Source: Epiperipatus broadwayi
Taxonomy: Eukaryota; Onychophora; Udeonychophora; Euonychophora; Peripatidae
NCBI GenBank assembly: GCA_028023455.1
Contig: JAQFVV010012416.1
Span: forward strand, 8,189,967-8,253,966
DNA length: 64,000 nt
Reading direction: 5' to 3'
Under the pieces are notes generated by a model, which did not search any database, was not told where the DNA came from, and was given only the letters and a program-made list of their open reading frames with translations. The translations under genes were made by a program, and so were the position numbers. This document shows positions 57,901 through 64,000 of the stretch, piece after piece. Position 1 is the stretch's first letter, and every line of letters starts with the position of its first letter.

Positions 57901-59330
57901 TATATTCTTCAGTATAATTTATGTGATGATATTCAAACTATAAATGCTAAGACATATTTTTGTTTGATTGACCATATGCGCATCATATCACTAAAAAAAA
58001 TTAAGGTAATTTTAGCATCATTTTAGTGAGAAAAGTCAATTCTATTTACATTATAAAATTTCACTCAAAGATACTCTAAAGAAATGCATTGAGTGATTTT
58101 AATAGCAATGTATAGAGTAAAATACAGTGAAGTTTTATAATTATTCAAGTTGTTAAAGTCTTTCAAAAAAAGAAATTTGTCTCAGAAATTAAAAAGTGAC
58201 AATATAGTATGAGTCAGAAAGAACTATTTTTAACATATATGGTTGTACTTTTACTTTCCAAATTTATATGTATAGTTATACAAAATTCATATATAACTAA
58301 TTCTTGCTTTTTAATTCTGTTCTGAAGTTTGAATAATAATAGATATTTATGTACAGTGACTAATCAACTCATTACAAAACAAATCTTTTTTTAAAATATA
58401 ATTGTTATATAATTATTGGACTACCAGCTCTTTTGCTGTTTAGCAACCCATAATAAAAACAAAATTATAACTCTATTTTCTGATAATTCTGTACACAACT
58501 GCAGTTTGGCTATTTTATACTGTCAACAAAAATGTTTTTAAAACAGTAGCAAACTTTCCATACAGTAGGGCCAACCAGTGCAAGCTAGTAATTAAGGGAT
58601 GTTTATTAGTCTCATATCTTCTCCTTTACTTTTTTGCATTTCTCTTCAAATATAAATATATATTACATTTTTTTATCATCTCCTCATATACACTTAAAAG
58701 CAATTTTTATATAATTCCTTCTTTATTTTGCTTACAGCTAATTTGGACAATAAAGAGCAGTATATAAATATAAATAGTGATTGCTTTAAAAACATTAATA
58801 ATATATAAATTTAGAAGCATATTTTCAGTAACTTTAACACAATCCTATTTAACAGCATGTAATGTTAAAATAAATACATTAGTCTCCATAAACCATTATT
58901 TCATATTACTCTCTAGATTTCATGAATTTTGAGCTAGTTCGTTGCAATTAAATAAATTATTTTTTCTATTAGTTTCTTTTAGTTTTCTTCTTTTATCATT
59001 TATTCTTTATGCAATATTTTATTCTATCAAATTGAGCACAAAATCTTTACTAAATTTTAGTTCACAGGCATTGAACACAGATATTTGTGCATGTTTTACG
59101 TGTTTTAATTTTGTCATATAATAATTGATATTCATTTTTCAATGAACACCAAAATTCTCCATCATATTTATGAAACAACTTTTATATAATAGAAAATCAT
59201 ATAATATTAAAATACTAACTGAAAAACAAATTTTATTAAAATTCTTTTATGATCATGGTTTTATCTATGAACAAATTGATGTTCTCAAGTGAAATTTAAA
59301 ATAATTACAAACACACATATATATATATAT
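57901..59330. other. intergenic; small family M piece at 58541-58612
   Basis: AT-rich. 58550-58612 contains CAAACTTTCCATACAGTAGG and GCCAACCAGTGCAAGCTAG, an eroded family M arm. 59189-59300 resembles 55448-55550. No coding feature. Confidence 0.5.
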
Positions 59331-61535
59331 TGTAACGGGCACATACGTACATTACATTGTTTTTTTATTATTAAACATGAAAAGAATAAAAGTTTGCCAA
59401 TAAAAACTTCTTTTTTAAGAATTAAAAATTAAAAAATCATCTTAAACTTGCGTATATATAAAATCGCACAGATAAATAATTATTAAAATAAAACTTTATT
59501 AAAGAAAAAGTATTTTAAAACTAAATTTTCAAAAAAGATTTAGAGATAAATATATATATTTAAGTCAGAAAACAGATTAATTAATCTTTTGTAAAATGGA
59601 AATGATTATTTTAATTAGTAAACTAGCCTTTGGGCATTTAAATGTATAAGCAATGGTCAGATAGGAAAACAATAGAAACTAATAGCAAATGAGAGAAATC
59701 CATCGGGAAATCAGACCTCAATGGAAGGATCATCATCAACGATGTCGTAACATCCATTGGATCCTAAAGGTAATATAAAAAGAAAAGTTTGGAACTTATT
59801 AATTAGTTATTACAATGTGACTATATGTGTTAGTGCGGAGTTGAAGGAGAAGGAATTGAAAAGATGCACTCTTCAATCCCTTCAGTTTTGTTTAAAAAAA
59901 AAAGGAAATGACATCGTTTTTTCTATATTAAGGACCAGCTAAACTAAAAGACCTTCGGATAAATAAAAAACAATGGTTAACACAACCAATCTCTTTAGGA
60001 TGGAGTGGGAATTCACGTTCAAATGGCAAGCAATGGATAAAAATGAACTGTTTAAAACCGTAAGAACTTTATAATTAATGAACATTAAATTAAAAACTTT
60101 CAGTATTTAATCTATAAGAAATAGAATCCTATCTGACCAACGTTATTTATTAATTAGTTATAATTTTATGTAATATCGTTTTTTTGTAAAATCATTTCCA
60201 TTTTTTTTTTTTTTTTGTTCTTTAAGTTTATTTATGATTTTTGTTGTGCGATAAATGAAATTATATAAATGTTAAACTTAAGTCGGGCATGAATGGCTAT
60301 ATAGATTTGTAAAGTTATATTAGGGGAGGGTAATCTTAGGTTATTTGTTTCGTAGTTAAATTGGGTCAATGGATTGGATATATTGGTGTAATTAGTAGAT
60401 GTAGTATGAGATCCGCTATGGGCAGGATTGCATATATACACTGCACCAACCCTTTGCCTATGGATGGGATTGTAAGACGGCAAAAAGGATTGTGGTCCCT
60501 TTCCTATGGAGTTTTTATTTTATTGTTTTTTTTGCCATACAGATGTCATATTCCTATATTGGACAAGAGTCAATGTCTTCTCTAACTATACTGTTCAGAT
60601 GTCCATTCCTGACAGTATAGTATATTTGTGCTGTTGTATTTTCATGCTACATTGAATACATAAATGTATCAGATGGATTGATGCCAGTTTGACTGTGAAC
60701 TTTTAGCCTAAGGTTAAATAGGAATAGAATATTTTCTTTTCAAATGCGAATCTATGTAGTCTATTCATACTCGACACTCTAAATAAAATTGCATTAAATT
60801 TAAGTTGGGTATATACGTTTGCATGGATTCGTTATCGGTTAATTATGTTTTGTTTTTCATATTTGATCAAAATATATAGACATTCGGTAAATAATGATAC
60901 CTTACGGTGAGTATCTAAAATGTATTTATTCGGATGTCTTTTAACTTATTGGTGTCAATGCGGGCATCTTACGATGAATGCTATTGGGTTTCTTGTGAAT
61001 TCCCTCATGTAATTCCACCGATGATTTTATATTTTGATCGTTTATGTTTATTTTGAAATGTTTTTAACCGTGTAATCTATGTAACCGACCTATACTCAAC
61101 ATTATAAAACAAGCTTTTATAATCCCATTTGTGCGAACTTATAAAAAAATTAAAATGTAAATTTATAAAAATTAAATGTAAATTAAAATCAAAGTTAAAA
61201 ATGTAAGTTAAATTTTAAAATGTAAAACTAATACTAAAATAATTTTAAATTTTATATATATGTGCTTAAATAAATGTTTGTGTGTTAATTACTGGCAGTG
61301 GCTTATTTTTTTTTTTTTTTATATATTCTTAGATAAGAATTTATTATATTATTTAATCTCTGCTACTCCTTGAGCTAGTGACATGGGCTAATGACCGGAA
61401 TCAAAATATTAAAAAAAAATAATTTTTTTTTTGTACTTACGTATCTGCCTACTTTATAAATTTTTCTAGGTTCAAATGCCTAGATGGCGCCCTGTAGTGC
61501 AGATCACATTAAGTGTTATTCTCCGGATCATTACA
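59331..61535. mobile_element. LTR-like element B inserted in (AT)n
   Basis: It starts TGTAACGGGCACATACG directly after (TA)n and ends CTCCGGATCATTACA directly before (TA)n, so both edges show the TGTAA/TTACA inverted 5-mer typical of LTRs. The first 12 bases equal the reversed right end of element A (23695-25507). The body is moderately GC-richer at 60280-60620. Frames at 60232-60585 are antiparallel and motif-free. No gag, protease or polymerase is visible. A long solo LTR or a non-autonomous element is most likely. Confidence 0.45.
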
Positions 61536-61639
61536 ATATATATATATAGTAATAGCCATCTCATAAATAACTTCAAAAACCATCCATCCTTAATGTTAAA
61601 GAATGTTTTTATGAAAAATATTAATGTATTTCTATTTTA

Positions 61640-62740
61640 GGAAAGAGTGAATATTTTATTGCTGATAAGTTTAAGATTATTCATGATTTGCTATTGTTAT
61701 TAGAGGATTAAATGTATTTTACATGTAATAATGTGTTTTATAAGATTAAAAAGAAATGGGTTATTGGTTGTTATTTTATCTTTGATCTGTCTATATTGAT
61801 TTTTTACAGAGTAGTGGTATTAACCATTTTTCTGTTTCTTTCAAATTATTTGTTAGATAAACTGATAATCGTTTGTTTGTTATTCAGAAATAAAAAAAAT
61901 AAGGTTTTTTTTTGATAGATTTGAATGCTTTTGATTCTAATATTAATTTTCCTATTGAATAAAGGGTAGGGGTGGATAGACTTTTGATTTTGTTAACATT
62001 TTTTGATTTAGGTGTTGATAAAGTTGATACTGTATTTTATTTTATAGTCATTTTATTAACCATAAAAATTTAAGAGATATGATAAGGCCTGAGAGTTATC
62101 AGTCTTTTATTATAAAAAAGTTTTTTTATTGAATTTTTGTTAAGGCTTAATCATTTTGAAAGTAATGCTTATATTCACAGAAGCCAATTTGTTTCTGATT
62201 GCAATGAATTGGATTATAATCATGAATTTATTAAAAATATATTTAATAAAAATATCAGTCTGATATTAATAAAAAATTTAAATATTAATGACAATAAAGA
62301 ATTTATTTCTTTACCATTTAAGTTGTCAATTTATAGACTGGTTCCTAAGAATAGTCATTTATTGGGTAGTATAAAAATTGCTTAAAAGAAAGACCTTGAT
62401 TTAAATGCATTATTAAATAGTTTGGTGGAAAATGTATTTCTGATATAATTTATAAGATTCCTTGCAGTTGTTGTAAAATTTATATAGGAGGATAAATTAA
62501 GTTTTAATGAAAGGATTAAAGCAGATTTCAAAATAAGGATTAGTTCATCTTTGTACATTATGAACTGAATATAGATTATACAATTTTATATGTCAATACA
62601 GAGATTATCTTTTATGATAAAAATGAATTAGAAAAAAAGAGTCAAAAAGATCTGATGATAAATATTTTTGAATCTGAAGCCACCATTATCATGAAAACAT
62701 CTTTTGACACTAAAGTTGAAAGGTTTTCAAAGTGACTTAT
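61640..62740 (+). pseudogene. Penelope-like element relic, reverse transcriptase and GIY-YIG
   Basis: In order on the plus strand: MYFTCNNVFYKIKKKWVIG (61711-61767), which fits the F-F-N-x-x-x-Y-x-Q-x-x-G-x-A-M-G segment of Penelope reverse transcriptase with its end altered; FESNAYIHRSQFVSDCNELDY (62150-62215); EFISLPFKLSIYRL (62290-62332), the linker after the polymerase; and KIPCSCCKIYIGG (62455-62494), the start of the GIY-YIG domain, followed by an in-frame stop. FFYDKNELEKKSQ-like residues near 62610-62640 fit its distal part. Many stops and shifts make it dead. It is distinct from the fragment at 38641-39035. Confidence 0.65.
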
Positions 62741-64000
62741 GAAATGGCTATTTCTGCTTTATATATCTATGACTGTATTTGCTATGGTCTGGGCATTATT
62801 AATTTAATACTAGTCAGGAGAACATTGATAATTTTAAATAAATTCAAATACAAATTTGAGATAACAAAATAGGTTTATTTAATGTCAGATAACAAAATAG
62901 AAAAAGAAATACAGAGTAAATATCAATTAGAACTCTCCTTAGAAATCATTAAAGTCTATCAATAAATGTTCTGCTTATATGGGTGTCAATTTCTATCATG
63001 CACAGTAAATAATTATAATCCATTGTATTACATTTTAATTGAAGAAAATTCTTCACGTTTCAATTCTGATATGACTGCAATTTATACATATACACCAGGA
63101 ATGATGAACATTAACTATGGCAATTATTATATCCATAGTGCTGATGTAGTATGCAGAACATATGCACAATGTTTCCTTACACACACCCAATTAAAAAATA
63201 CAATTTACAAAACACACACTAAACTGAAAAGTATATAAAAAAATTACTTGGTAATGATTAACAAAAAACATCTTAAAAATCTGTATATTTAAATAAATAT
63301 TGTTAAAGGATAAACTTAAATAATAAAAGTATTCTTAAAAATATTAAAATTCACCTTTTAATTACACGCAAAATAATATAAGAATAAGCAAAATGCAGAC
63401 TTCCCAGTTAAACAAGTAATATGTTTAAATGTGCTAAAATGCAACAAATTGCAATATTAATAGGTTGAGCACTTTCAAGAACTTTTATCTTCTCATAATC
63501 ATAGCAAGTGGGTTGTGTGAGCATGGTAGAAAATGTATGTGACAAATATTTAAATATATGCAAAGTGGATTAGAAAGTCCACTTATTGGAGAGAGAAAAG
63601 CATGTTTCCTTTCAGTTTATATGTTGTTGGCTATAAGCCATCCTTTTTTGATTTTACATTTACAGCCATGGAATTCTATACATATGATGGGAGCAGAAGA
63701 TGATTCAAATATATGGATTAGTGGCCCTTTGGTGTTCTAAAAAGATGGAATTATATTCAGGTTTATTTAGAGCTCTTTTGTTTAAGTAGCAATGCTGAGA
63801 GACACGAGTTGAGAGAGATGTGCCACAGTATATGGCACTGCAGTTGCTTTTGGGGAAATGGTATCCTGCATACTGTGTGAGGAGTCTGATCAAAAGGTAG
63901 GCAGTCATTTAAATTATTAATTAATCTATTGGTTGAAAGGTGGTACAAAAATTTAGCTTGGAAGAATGAGAAAAGGTTTTGTCAATTTTTTATTCAACAT
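62741..64000. other. intergenic to window end, no gene seen
   Basis: AT-rich. The last 400 bases are somewhat less AT-rich and carry overlapping frames on both strands (63558-63948) without any motif. They may belong to a repeat continuing beyond the window. Confidence 0.45.

Overview
This window looks like non-genic, strongly AT-rich DNA from an invertebrate-type metazoan nuclear genome. The evidence is LINE retrotransposons of several kinds, Penelope-like elements with a GIY-YIG domain, a mariner relic, hAT and pogo/Tigger-like non-autonomous elements, tRNA-derived SINEs with target-site duplications, long (TA)n and (TTA)n microsatellites, and no compact coding. I cannot name the species. 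I find no host protein-coding gene, rRNA or functional tRNA that I can defend; almost everything recognisable is mobile or repetitive.

Layout. 1-591 is the 5' part of an RTE-type LINE on the minus strand, running off the left edge; its 3' ends recur at 25.5, 40.7 and 43.5 kb. 0.9-11 kb holds a 470-bp palindrome, an LTR-like end, a tandem repeat with a 475-bp period, a second palindrome and a SINE. 11.7-14.2 kb holds a foldback element copy, a SINE and a hAT-type MITE with a perfect 8-bp duplication. 14.8-18.2 kb is a decayed LINE (here LINE A) followed by a mariner transposase relic. 19-25.5 kb has foldbacks, another 475-bp unit and an LTR-like element in (AT)n. 26.4-30.5 kb has the best foldback copy, a 192-bp tandem repeat and a TA-flanked pogo/Tigger-like element with a LINE A 3' end inside it.

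The best-preserved unit is a two-ORF LINE on the minus strand (30.97-35.96 kb, here LINE B). ORF1 has a CCHC knuckle and an AT-hook-like motif. ORF2 has an endonuclease with every expected catalytic residue, a reverse transcriptase with an FMDD box, and a C-terminal C-X2-C-X8-H-X4-C motif. One extra A in an A7 run breaks ORF2. The element lies between two compound microsatellites of the same composition and order, which suggests insertion into, and duplication of, that microsatellite.

From 37 kb rightward there are a SINE, a Penelope-like GIY-YIG fragment abutting a large inverted 475-bp-family structure, a 172-bp tandem duplication, more foldback copies, a second LINE relic (45.3-47 kb), a LINE A 3' end (49.4 kb), a hAT-like relic (52.7 kb), a Gypsy integrase relic (55.6-56.4 kb), a second LTR-like element in (AT)n (59.3-61.5 kb) and a Penelope-like reverse transcriptase/endonuclease relic (61.6-62.7 kb). 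The intervening sequence is AT-rich with no feature I can support.
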